Assembly (NCBI GenBank): GCA_004376785.1
Contig: SOIY01000232.1
Location: forward strand, 1-6,623
Direction: 5' to 3'
DNA from: Candidatus Stahliibacteriota bacterium
GTDB lineage: Bacteria; Hydrothermota; Tepidihabitantia; SM23-42
Length of the DNA stretch: 6,623 nucleotides
A program made the translations under genes and the position numbers. The notes under the pieces are model-generated. The model worked only from the letters and a program-made list of their open reading frames with translations, was not told where the DNA came from and made no database searches. Below, piece after piece: positions 1 to 6,344 of this stretch. Every line of letters begins with the position of its first letter. The stretch's first letter is position 1.

Positions 1-2
1 TT

Positions 3-1421
3 TTATTTATTGTGCTCTGAATTACCTCCCCACATATACCAGCCATCATCATTCTTGTCTCCTGTATTTATTCCATAGAGCATACCATTATCACAGGAGA
101 TAAAAACCATGCCATGAGCAACAGCTGGCTGAAAACTAATCGAACCATCTATTTTTTCTTTCCATAATGCTTTTCCATCTTTTTCATTTATACAGAAGAC
201 CTCACCATTTCCTGAACCGAGGAAGAGCTTTTTGTTAGCATAAGATGGTGGTGAGAATATCCTGCCGCCAATACCTTCTTCATCCAGTTCATACTTATTT
301 GACCACAGTTTTTTGCCAGTTTTGATATCAATGCTCTGGATTTCATTGCCCATGGCATTATAAGAGCAGCCGTTTTTTACTACTGGTCTTGAACCTTGAT
401 ATGCCCAGCAACCAACAACAGAATATTGCCCGACATTAATTTTTGCCTGGCCAAGTTTTGCAGCACCAGGTGCTGAACCAAATCCAACACTGGCATCAAG
501 TTCTGCTTGTACACCTGTCTTTGCCGTAGCACGACCATAAACAAGATAAGGCGCTTCTCTTTTTGCCCAGAGGTCTTTCTGCTCCTGAATGCCATTATCA
601 TTATTAAGTGTTGCCAAACCTTCATACTGTTTTACTGAATCCTTGCCAACCTTTTGCTCCTGGCGAAGACTTAAGAAAACTTTCTTGTTATAGATTAATG
701 GTGCACAGGTCGCATTTTTTTGCTGAGACCAGATTAATTTTACATTTTTACTGCCATACCTGTAAACTGTGCCATCAAAACATGTGATGTAAACTGATCC
801 ATTATCAATTATTGGTGCTGATATTAAGTCACCAGCAATCTTAACATCCCAGACTTCCTTTCCATTCTTCAGTTTCATACAGGCAAGATGATGCGAGCCA
901 TCTGCACCAGGATAAGCCATGTATACATTTTCATCATCTATACCTGGTTGACTCATCAATGGATCACCGAGCCATTTTTCCCAGACCTTTTCACCGGTTT
1001 TTGCCTTTAATACATAGATTATGCAGGATTCTGTATTAAAAACCACATAACCTTTTTTTACAACTGCAGCTGTTGGTCCATCATCACCTGTCTTAAACAT
1101 CCAGGTAAGTTTACCTGTTTTAGCTTCAAGCGCATAGAATTCATAACTTCCATAACCGCCACCCACAAAAATCAGACCGTCTTCATAAGCAACAGTTGCT
1201 AAAGGACGATTACCAGGAATTTGTAGTTTCCAACCAGTGCGACCAGATTTGAATTTGACTGCTTCAGGCTGCAGCCCTTCTATTACAGATGCACTTCTAC
1301 TTACATCCATTATACTTTCTTGTTCTTGTAATGCCTTTTGTGCTGCCTTTGACACATCTTCTATTTGGGATAAACCAAAGCACAAAAGTATTAGACCAAA
1401 GATAATAATTCTGATTTTCAT
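3..1421 (-). CDS. Exported PQQ-like beta-propeller repeat protein
   Basis: The 472-residue product starts with a basic, hydrophobic signal peptide (residues 1 to about 18, MKIRIIIFGLILLCFGLS) and should act outside the cytoplasmic membrane. After a short linker come repeated blades ending in the PQQ/quinoprotein-like signature (A/K)-T/D-G-K-x-x-W: AKTGKLTW (100-107), AKTGEKVW (140-147), NGKEVW (186-191), KLIW (228-231), KTGKKLW (367-373) and KDGKALW (414-420). This gives about seven or eight blades. Residues about 255-345 interrupt the pattern with a Gly/Ala-rich insertion. The C-terminus (WYMWGGNSEHNK) matches the W-x-M-x-GGN-x-x-H element often seen in this fold. PQQ-binding enzyme residues are not evident, so a scaffold or binding role, as in BamB-like propellers, is more likely than a dehydrogenase. 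There is no true lipobox, because Leu precedes Cys14. The ATG at 1421 follows a strong Shine-Dalgarno (GGAGG, 1427-1431). The specific function is unknown. Confidence 0.85.
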   Translation of the reverse strand: MKIRIIIFGLILLCFGLSQIEDVSKAAQKALQEQESIMDVSRSASVIEGLQPEAVKFKSGRTGWKLQIPGNRPLATVAYEDGLIFVGGGYGSYEFYALEAKTGKLTWMFKTGDDGPTAAVVKKGYVVFNTESCIIYVLKAKTGEKVWEKWLGDPLMSQPGIDDENVYMAYPGADGSHHLACMKLKNGKEVWDVKIAGDLISAPIIDNGSVYITCFDGTVYRYGSKNVKLIWSQQKNATCAPLIYNKKVFLSLRQEQKVGKDSVKQYEGLATLNNDNGIQEQKDLWAKREAPYLVYGRATAKTGVQAELDASVGFGSAPGAAKLGQAKINVGQYSVVGCWAYQGSRPVVKNGCSYNAMGNEIQSIDIKTGKKLWSNKYELDEEGIGGRIFSPPSYANKKLFLGSGNGEVFCINEKDGKALWKEKIDGSISFQPAVAHGMVFISCDNGMLYGINTGDKNDDGWYMWGGNSEHNK

Positions 1422-1441
1422 GTTTTCCTCCTTTTTTAATT

Positions 1442-1523
1442 AGAAGGCTTAGAGAGGATTTATACAAGGCTATTAAGGCATTTTATCTTTAATTGCCCTC
1501 TTTACGCCATTTCTTAGCCTTCT
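1442..1523 (-). promoter_or_regulatory. Structured 5' leader: long inverted repeat before the beta-propeller gene
   Basis: On the minus strand, AGAAGGCTAAGA (1523-1512) and TCTAAGCCTTCT (1453-1442) can pair at 11 of 12 positions. Inside, AGAGG (1501-1497) can pair with CCTCT (1457-1453), sharing one base with the outer stem. The 3' arm ends about 10 nt before the Shine-Dalgarno of the beta-propeller gene. No U-run follows, so it does not look like an intrinsic terminator. A cis-acting leader structure (mRNA stability or translation control) is an inference; no known riboswitch class was recognised. Confidence 0.4.
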
Positions 1524-1539
1524 CCTGTCCTTTATTCAT
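1489..1539 (-). CDS. Possible 16-codon leader ORF
   Basis: An ATG at 1539 opens a 16-codon frame, MNKGQEKAKKWRKEGN, ended by TAA. It lies between the predicted promoter (1557-1584) and the beta-propeller start, and it overlaps the 5' arm of the leader inverted repeat. An AGGA about 10 nt upstream is a weak, distant Shine-Dalgarno. The peptide is strongly basic and hydrophilic. It could be a regulatory leader peptide, the remnant of a decayed gene, or chance. The composition resembles a real polar protein more than random AT-rich sequence, but 16 codons prove nothing. Confidence 0.2.
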   Translation of the reverse strand: MNKGQEKAKKWRKEGN

Positions 1540-1556
1540 AATACAATTATCCTGAA

Positions 1557-1584
1557 ATTATATTCCAATCATTTTACAATGCAA
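1557..1584 (-). promoter_or_regulatory. Predicted sigma70-type promoter of the beta-propeller gene
   Basis: A perfect -10 hexamer TATAAT (1562-1557) lies 16 bp after a weak -35, TTGCAT (1584-1579, 3 of 6 consensus). Transcription would begin near 1550 and leave a leader of about 130 nt before the ATG at 1421, which contains the inverted repeat and small ORF annotated separately. It was judged by eye only; perfect -10 hexamers are common by chance in AT-rich DNA. Confidence 0.45.
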
Positions 1585-1644
1585 GAGATAAAGGATTCTA
1601 AAAGATATTTCTGTTTTTATCTTTGCTAGCAATCATATGCATTT

Positions 1645-1673
1645 GAGATTGCTTCGCTATGCTCGCAATGACG
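1645..1673. repeat. Intergenic palindromic repeat of the ATTGCGAG...GAAGCAAT type
   Basis: Read on the minus strand, the element begins CGTCATTGCGAGC, continues ATAGC, and ends GAAGCAATCTC. ATTGC and GCAAT form the outer arms, and GC/GC pairs inside. From general knowledge, short elements with this CATTGCGAG...GAAGCAATC pattern occur in many copies between genes in unrelated bacterial genomes. Only one copy lies in this window, so its repeat status rests on recognition and is not demonstrated here. The GCAATC arm can alternatively pair with GATTGC at 1634-1629 (AGCAATC with GATTGCT, 7 bp, 12-nt loop). Confidence 0.55.
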
Positions 1674-1725
1674 ATCTATTAGGTATTGACCATACGTTTT
1701 TTTGAATTTGGATTTTGGGATTAAT

Positions 1726-1747
1726 CAAACCTGCAATCTGCAGTTTG
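1726..1747. other. Hairpin just downstream of the YitT-family gene
   Basis: CAAA-C-CTGCA (1726-1735) and TGCAGTTTG (1739-1747) form a 9-bp stem with one bulged C and a three-base loop. It starts 7 nt after the YitT-family stop codon (1757-1755). No U-run follows on the minus strand, so it is at best a transcript-end or stability hairpin, not a standard rho-independent terminator. Confidence 0.35.
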
Positions 1748-1754
1748 AAATTAT

Positions 1755-2585
1755 TTAAATTCTTCTTCTAAATCCTTGTCCCAGAACTTCAAAGACATCA
1801 GTTAAAATCACAAATGCATTGTCATCAATATCTTTTATTAAAGATTTAAAGATATGGGTTTCCTTTTTTGTTATTACACACATAATAACCGGTCTTTTCT
1901 CCTTTGTATATGGGGAATAGCCGTCGAGGACTGTTACACCGCGTCTCATTTTATCATAGATTCTATTAATGATTTTATCTTGTTTTGTGCTAATAATAAA
2001 TGCTGCGCGCGCATAATCCATGCCTTCTAACACCAGGTCAATTACCTTAGACGAAAGGAAAAGAGCAAGATATCCTAAAAGGGCTAATTCAAAAGATCCT
2101 GTCGTAACACCAGCTAATGTTATTACAACAAAATCAACAATCATTATCCACATCCCAACTGATAAATTTGTAAACCGAGTAAGGATTTGTCCTACAATAT
2201 CAGTACCACCAGTGCTTGCTCCACTGCGAAAAACCAAACCCAGACCCGCGCCGAGTAGTAGACCACCGTATAACGCAGCAAGTACTGTATTATTTGTTGG
2301 TGTTGGTATCTTAATGGTATAGACCAAAAAATCTATTAAAAGATTCGTAATAAAAATAGCAATAACTGATTTAATTCCATATGAAACACCGAGAATTCTG
2401 ATTGCAATTATGAATAGAGGAATATTTAAAATTATTGCAGCTAACCCAACCGGCGTATGGTACAAAAAATGTAAAAGCATTGCAATGCCCGTAACCCCAC
2501 CTGGAACGATCTGGTGAGGAATGAGAAAGACCGCATAACTGAGTGCACAGATTATACAGCCAATTATTATATATAGTATTTTCAT
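1755..2585 (-). CDS. YitT family membrane protein (DUF161 + DUF2179)
   Basis: The 276-residue product has the full two-part layout and usual length of YitT-family proteins. The N-terminal part (residues 1-190) has about five or six hydrophobic segments and carries the family signatures FLIPHQIVPGGVTGIA (20-35) and RSGASTGGTDI (120-130). The C-terminal soluble DUF2179 domain (about 191-276) contains RGVTVLDGYSPYTKEKRPV (215-233) and FVILTDVFEVLGQGF (258-272). The family is widespread in bacteria and its biochemical role is unsettled; a membrane transport or sensing role is inferred from the architecture. Upstream of the ATG at 2585 there is no clear Shine-Dalgarno. The start is supported because the first transmembrane segment begins at once, as is usual here. 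It lies 68 nt behind the coiled-coil gene. I found no convincing promoter in that AT-rich gap, so co-transcription is possible. Confidence 0.9.
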   Translation of the reverse strand: MKILYIIIGCIICALSYAVFLIPHQIVPGGVTGIAMLLHFLYHTPVGLAAIILNIPLFIIAIRILGVSYGIKSVIAIFITNLLIDFLVYTIKIPTPTNNTVLAALYGGLLLGAGLGLVFRSGASTGGTDIVGQILTRFTNLSVGMWIMIVDFVVITLAGVTTGSFELALLGYLALFLSSKVIDLVLEGMDYARAAFIISTKQDKIINRIYDKMRRGVTVLDGYSPYTKEKRPVIMCVITKKETHIFKSLIKDIDDNAFVILTDVFEVLGQGFRRRI

Positions 2586-2653
2586 TTATTAGTTAGGATA
2601 TTACATAAATATGCATTAGCGATATAATAAGTTGCAAATGTATAAATATGAAA

Positions 2654-4180
2654 CTATTGCTTTTTATTATCCTCAGATGAAGTTACCTGCGCCTCTCTTA
2701 ACCTTGCTATAAAAACCTTCACCTTTTCTAATTCTTTATTCTTTGCTGCTAGCTCTTTGTCGAGTTGTTCTTTTTCATCGTTTAATTTGGCTATTGAGGT
2801 TTTCATCTCCTCTGCTTTGGCAATAATACTTACTGCTTCCTTTTTGTCTTTCTGAAAATCTGTGAGCTCTTTTTCACTACGCTCTATGTTTTCATTTATT
2901 ATTGCTTTCTTCTTATCAATTTCCGCATCAATATTGACGAGCTCCCTTCTTCTTTTCTCAAGTTTAGAGAACATATCTGATTCAAGCCCCTTTGCCTTTT
3001 CTATCTTATCCTCAATTTCATCGTATTCTTTCTTCTGTCTTTCGTACTTTTCAGCTTCTTGATTCAATTCAGCAATCTTTTTCTTTGCCAGTTCAATTGA
3101 TTTACCTAATTCTGTTGCTTCCTGTTTTGTTTTCTTATATTTTTCATCAGCTTCTTCAAATGAACCTTGGAGTATTTCAAACTCTAATTGGTAAGATGAT
3201 ATTTTTGTTACCAGTTCTGCTTCTTCCTCTTTTGCCTTTTTCAATTCTCCACTAACTTTAGCATGCTCTTCTTTTAATTTAAGAAGATCAGCGTTCTCTT
3301 CTTGAAATCTGTCCTTTTCCTTGGTAAGATCTTCTATTTCCTTTTTTAACCCCTCAAGCGTACGGGTATCCCCTACTATCTCTAATTTCATTTCTTCAAT
3401 TTTGGCAGATAGCACAGGTTCTTGTCCTTTCATCTCTTCAGTGCTTTGCTCCAATTTCTCCTTTTTCTTTGTTAAAGAATCAACGTCAGTACTCAGTTTT
3501 TGAAACTCTGCGTCCACTTTCTCCTTATTCTTTTTTGCTGTATCTAATTCATTCTCAAGCGATTTTCTTTCTTCGGTCATGGTTTTTAAATCTTTTTCAG
3601 TGGATCTTAAATCACTTAAGGCATTCCGTAATGTCTGATCAATATCTTGATATTCATTCTTTAGATTTTCAGTTTTAACTTTAATATTGTTATATTGTTT
3701 TTCCTGCTCAACCTGGGCTTTCTGCTTTTTGGAAATTTCTTTTTCCAGGACGTTTAATTGCTTTGAAACTTCTGTACCCTTTCTTTTCGTTTCATCTATC
3801 TGGTTCTGTAAATTTGTTTTCTCATTGGTCAGTTTATCAAAATCCTTTTTTAGGTCTTTTGTATTTTTTTCAAATTTATCTTTTTCCGCGGTGAGTTTTG
3901 AAATTTCTTTTTGTATCGGCTCAACTTTTGCAGTATCCTTTTCCATCCCCTTTATCGAATCCTGCAAGGTTTTTTCTTCTTTTGTCAAACGCTGTATACT
4001 CTTTTTTAAATCTTCGACCTCAGAGGCTACCTCCATCTGTGTTGAATACGTATCAGCGATTTTATCCTCGATTTCTTTTAACTCTTTCTTTTTTATCTTA
4101 AGATTCTTTTCACTGGTTTCGAGTTGACCTAATTTTTCTTCAAGTTCAGTTAATATATCAACATCTTCTTTCTTAGCCAT
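2654..4180 (-). CDS. Long coiled-coil protein of unknown function
   Basis: The product is 508 residues, extremely rich in Lys and Glu, with heptad-like spacing of Leu/Ile/Val along almost its whole length. It has no Cys, no Trp, one His (306) and only two prolines (88 and 255), which may mark hinges. There is no signal peptide, membrane segment, Walker A/B motif or SMC-type head, so it is not an SMC or RecN ATPase despite the resemblance that coiled coils produce in searches. The polar C-terminus (SSEDNKKQ) looks like a disordered tail. A cytoplasmic structural or scaffold role is plausible, but no function can be assigned. The ATG at 4180 has an AAAGG/AGGGG Shine-Dalgarno 4 to 6 nt upstream. 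The gene begins 81 nt after the tRNA and may be read from the tRNA promoter or from a TATAAT just behind the tRNA (4260-4255). Confidence 0.8.
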   Translation of the reverse strand: MAKKEDVDILTELEEKLGQLETSEKNLKIKKKELKEIEDKIADTYSTQMEVASEVEDLKKSIQRLTKEEKTLQDSIKGMEKDTAKVEPIQKEISKLTAEKDKFEKNTKDLKKDFDKLTNEKTNLQNQIDETKRKGTEVSKQLNVLEKEISKKQKAQVEQEKQYNNIKVKTENLKNEYQDIDQTLRNALSDLRSTEKDLKTMTEERKSLENELDTAKKNKEKVDAEFQKLSTDVDSLTKKKEKLEQSTEEMKGQEPVLSAKIEEMKLEIVGDTRTLEGLKKEIEDLTKEKDRFQEENADLLKLKEEHAKVSGELKKAKEEEAELVTKISSYQLEFEILQGSFEEADEKYKKTKQEATELGKSIELAKKKIAELNQEAEKYERQKKEYDEIEDKIEKAKGLESDMFSKLEKRRRELVNIDAEIDKKKAIINENIERSEKELTDFQKDKKEAVSIIAKAEEMKTSIAKLNDEKEQLDKELAAKNKELEKVKVFIARLREAQVTSSEDNKKQ

Positions 4181-4254
4181 AATACCCCTTTATGATCTTG
4201 AGTAAATCGGTAAAACCGCTGGTACTCTTCATCTTTAACAGAATTTGTATCATT

Positions 4255-4260
4255 ATTATA
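4255..4260 (-). promoter_or_regulatory. Possible -10 element for the coiled-coil gene
   Basis: A perfect TATAAT lies immediately after the tRNA 3' end. Any -35 would fall inside the tRNA T-arm, where only a poor match (GTTCAA, about 16 bp away) is present. It could give a leader of about 68 nt for the coiled-coil gene, but processing of a joint tRNA-mRNA transcript is an equally good explanation. Confidence 0.2.
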
Positions 4261-4261
4261 A

Positions 4262-4334
4262 TAGCGGCGAAGGGATTTGAACCCCTGACACAGAGATTAT
4301 GATTCTCCTGCTCTGCCAACTGAGCTACGCCGCC
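4262..4334 (-). tRNA. tRNA-Met (anticodon CAU)
   Basis: The 73-nt sequence folds as a full cloverleaf. The acceptor GGCGGCG pairs with CGCCGCT, with a G1-U72 wobble. The D-arm is GCTC/GAGC with loop AGTTGGCA. The anticodon stem GGAGA pairs with TCTCT (G27-U43 wobble) around loop ATCATAA, giving anticodon CAU (genome bases 4301-4299). The variable loop has five bases, and the T-arm AGGGG/CCCTT carries TTCAAAT. The discriminator is A73, and CCA is not encoded. The near-paired 1-72 end argues against the initiator, which has a mismatch there. Elongator Met is preferred, but a CAU tRNA read as Ile2 after lysidine modification cannot be excluded by eye. Confidence 0.93.
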
Positions 4335-4343
4335 TCAAGTGAA

Positions 4344-4371
4344 AGTATATTCGAAATTATTAATTTGTCAA
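4344..4371 (-). promoter_or_regulatory. Strong sigma70-type promoter of the tRNA gene
   Basis: A consensus -35 TTGACA (4371-4366) and a -10 TATACT (4349-4344, 5 of 6) are separated by 16 bp. The expected start point near 4337 is only about three bases before the tRNA 5' end at 4334. This tight fit to a known type of target makes it the best-supported promoter in the window. It probably also feeds the coiled-coil gene downstream. Confidence 0.8.
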
Positions 4372-4422
4372 TGCCGATATGTAAGATTTCTGGTCTTTTT
4401 CAGAAATTTCTATTATACTAAT

Positions 4423-5511
4423 TCATCCTATGATAAGACTAAATACCACACCAGATAAAATCAAAAATATTGGTTCAACTCGTTTGAATAGTAAGACAAG
4501 AAGAGCAACAACCCCGAATATTCCATAGGGTATATTGAACCAGTTTAATGTTATAAAAAAAATACCTGTGGACAATAGAATTGCTACTACTGCCGACTTT
4601 ATACCTCCAAAAAATGAGATGACATATTTATTCTTATGTACTTTCCGATATATCTTAATTAAAAGCATAAGCATTACAAAAGATGGCAAAAAAATGCTTA
4701 CAGTTGCAATTATTGCACCAGGTATTCCCATAACCTTAAACCCAACAAAGGTTGCAGTGATTGCTACAGGTCCTGGCGTTGTCTGTCCTAAAGCCACACC
4801 ATCAAGAAACTCCCTGGCTGTGAGCCAGTGTCTAATATTGCATACTTCATTTTTAATAAATGGTATTGCTCCATAACCGCCACCAAATATTATCGCACCG
4901 ATTTTTAAGAATACACCAGCAAGGTCTAATGCTTTTTTGCCATCAAAAAGAAGTAAGGGGACAGCAAGAAGACAGCGGCTTGCAGTTTTGATATTATCCA
5001 GAGCAATTCTGAGTCCACCACATATAAGAACTGTAAGTATTGGATCAAATTTGACGAGAAAAAGAATTAAGGCAAAGGTGAAAATGATTGTTCCTTTGAT
5101 GTCTTTAATCATAACTCTCCCCATATCATAAGATGCCCAGAGGATTATTGAGGTCATTACAGCACCAATACCTTTAAATATCTGCATAACACCAGGCAAT
5201 GATTGATATGTCAGATAGAACCAGGAGAGAATTATCATCAGTACAAAACTGGGCAAAAGGAGCGCTGTTGTAGTAATAACCGCTCCTTTCAGACCAAAAA
5301 GGTGATACCCAATATATTCGCAATAATTGGTAATAAAAGGACCTGGCAGCATCTGTCCCATGGCAACTGCATTGCCAAGATCGTCATCCGTTATGAACTT
5401 CTTTTTCTTTACACATTCATCACGCAGAATAGCCAGCATGCCAATACCACCGCCAAAACCAAAAAGGCCAACTTTAAAAAGGGACTTTGTAAGTTGTTTC
5501 AGGGATTTCAT
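4423..5511 (-). CDS. chrA: Chromate transporter, long-chain CHR family (ChrA-like)
   Basis: The 362-residue membrane protein consists of two homologous CHR domains. The N-terminal domain carries FGFGGGIGML (17-26) and AMGQMLPGPF (50-59). The C-terminal one carries FGGGYGAIPFI (209-219) and ALGQTTPGPVA (240-250). About ten or more hydrophobic segments fill the rest. Characterised ChrA proteins export chromate, and some relatives are linked to sulfate or other oxyanions; the substrate here is not visible. The chosen ATG at 5511 lies one base after the larE stop (TGA-A-ATG), and it gives the usual short, basic N-terminus before the first CHR motif. A TTG at 5553 would add 14 residues and overlap larE; it has no Shine-Dalgarno and was not used. 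The ATG also lacks a clear Shine-Dalgarno, so translation probably depends on ribosomes finishing larE. It is the last gene of the trx-like/larE/chrA unit. Confidence 0.9.
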   Translation of the reverse strand: MKSLKQLTKSLFKVGLFGFGGGIGMLAILRDECVKKKKFITDDDLGNAVAMGQMLPGPFITNYCEYIGYHLFGLKGAVITTTALLLPSFVLMIILSWFYLTYQSLPGVMQIFKGIGAVMTSIILWASYDMGRVMIKDIKGTIIFTFALILFLVKFDPILTVLICGGLRIALDNIKTASRCLLAVPLLLFDGKKALDLAGVFLKIGAIIFGGGYGAIPFIKNEVCNIRHWLTAREFLDGVALGQTTPGPVAITATFVGFKVMGIPGAIIATVSIFLPSFVMLMLLIKIYRKVHKNKYVISFFGGIKSAVVAILLSTGIFFITLNWFNIPYGIFGVVALLVLLFKRVEPIFLILSGVVFSLIIG

Positions 5512-5512
5512 T

Positions 5513-6319
5513 TCAGCGATTAAGACTGCCGGTTTGATATCCTTGTAAATCAATAGTTATATATTTGTAGCCCAAATTTTGTAAATATGTGGTGATTTTT
5601 TTGCGGTGCTTTAAGACAATTTTGAACTCATTATTCAAGACTTCAATTCGTGCTATTGGATAATGGTCTCTTACGCGAACCTGGGTTAATCGACGTTTTT
5701 TTAAATAAGCTTCAGCAGATTCTATTCTCTTCAGGATTTTTTTATTTATTATTTTCTCGTAAGGAATTCTTGAGGCAAGGCACGCCATTGATGGCTTGTT
5801 CCAATTAGGCAAACGGAATTTTTTTGCCAGCTTCCTAATTTCTTTTTTATTAATATTTGATTCAATAAATGGTGATTTGACCCCGAGTTTGTTTAACGCT
5901 TTAAATCCAGGCCGATAATCACTCAAATCAGATGTATTACTTCCTTCAATAACATCATACCCATATTTAGCAGCGATTCTTTTAAAATTCTTAAACAAAT
6001 CTATTTTGCAGTAGTAGCAACGAGTTTTCAGGTTTTTAACAAATTTTGGATTCTCCAATTCTTTTGATTGAAAAATAATATGTTTACATTTTAATTTTTG
6101 AGCAATAGTTCGTGCTATATCAATTTCATCTTTTGGATGAATGGGTGATGCTGCAGTAATTGCAATGACGCGATCCTTTAAAACCTCCTTTGCAATTTTT
6201 AATAAGAGACTTGAATCCACGCCTCCAGAAAAAGCAACAACAACTCCAGGATAACTTCTTAAGATGTTCTTTAATTTATCGAGCTTTTTTAATATTTTTG
6301 GTTTATTTTTGCGGTACAA
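5513..6319 (-). CDS. larE: LarE-family ATP-dependent sulfur transferase (PP-loop), three-cysteine type
   Basis: The 268-residue length is normal for the family. The PP-loop SGGVDS (31-36) binds ATP. Other LarE signatures follow: RCYYCK (100-105), EGSNTSDLSDYRPG (125-138), KPSMACLASRIPY (175-187) and the C-terminal DLQGYQTGSLN (257-267). LarE adenylates and adds sulfur to the pyridinium-dicarboxylate precursor of the nickel-pincer cofactor. The Lactiplantibacillus enzyme gives up its own single cysteine. This protein has Cys101, Cys104 and Cys180, the arrangement associated with [4Fe-4S]-dependent, catalytic LarE enzymes. The start is TTG at 6319, with AGGGA five bases upstream. An in-frame stop lies just above, and no ATG occurs before Met178, so TTG is the only reasonable start. 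No larB, larC or lactate racemase gene is in view, so the true acceptor is unknown. Confidence 0.88.
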   Translation of the reverse strand: MYRKNKPKILKKLDKLKNILRSYPGVVVAFSGGVDSSLLLKIAKEVLKDRVIAITAASPIHPKDEIDIARTIAQKLKCKHIIFQSKELENPKFVKNLKTRCYYCKIDLFKNFKRIAAKYGYDVIEGSNTSDLSDYRPGFKALNKLGVKSPFIESNINKKEIRKLAKKFRLPNWNKPSMACLASRIPYEKIINKKILKRIESAEAYLKKRRLTQVRVRDHYPIARIEVLNNEFKIVLKHRKKITTYLQNLGYKYITIDLQGYQTGSLNR

Positions 6320-6344
6320 AACTATCCCTGATTATATCCTAAAT

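Noticed and set aside
1377..1421. Lipoprotein signal in the beta-propeller protein (Cys14)
   Set aside because: The residues before Cys are I-L-L, with Leu at -1, where Gly, Ala or Ser is needed. An ordinary signal peptide or membrane anchor is more likely.
2862..4127. Several plus-strand open frames of 60 to 146 codons opposite the coiled-coil gene
   Set aside because: They are antisense shadows. A Lys/Glu-rich coding strand gives stop-poor, Phe/Ser/Leu-rich complements. None has a domain, and the minus-strand protein is coherent throughout.
4200..4220. CGGT/ACCG mini-hairpin between the tRNA and the coiled-coil gene
   Set aside because: It has only a four-base stem and a three-base loop, with no U-run. 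That is too small to call a terminator or regulatory element.
4386..4407. Hairpin (ATTTCTG/CAGAAAT) behind chrA as a terminator
   Set aside because: The 7-bp stem is AT-rich with an 8-base loop, and no U-run follows on the minus strand. Such stems are expected by chance in this base composition.
4423..5553. Longer chrA start at TTG 5553
   Set aside because: It would overlap larE by 41 bases, has no Shine-Dalgarno, and adds 14 residues unlike the usual family N-terminus. The ATG one base after the larE stop fits better.
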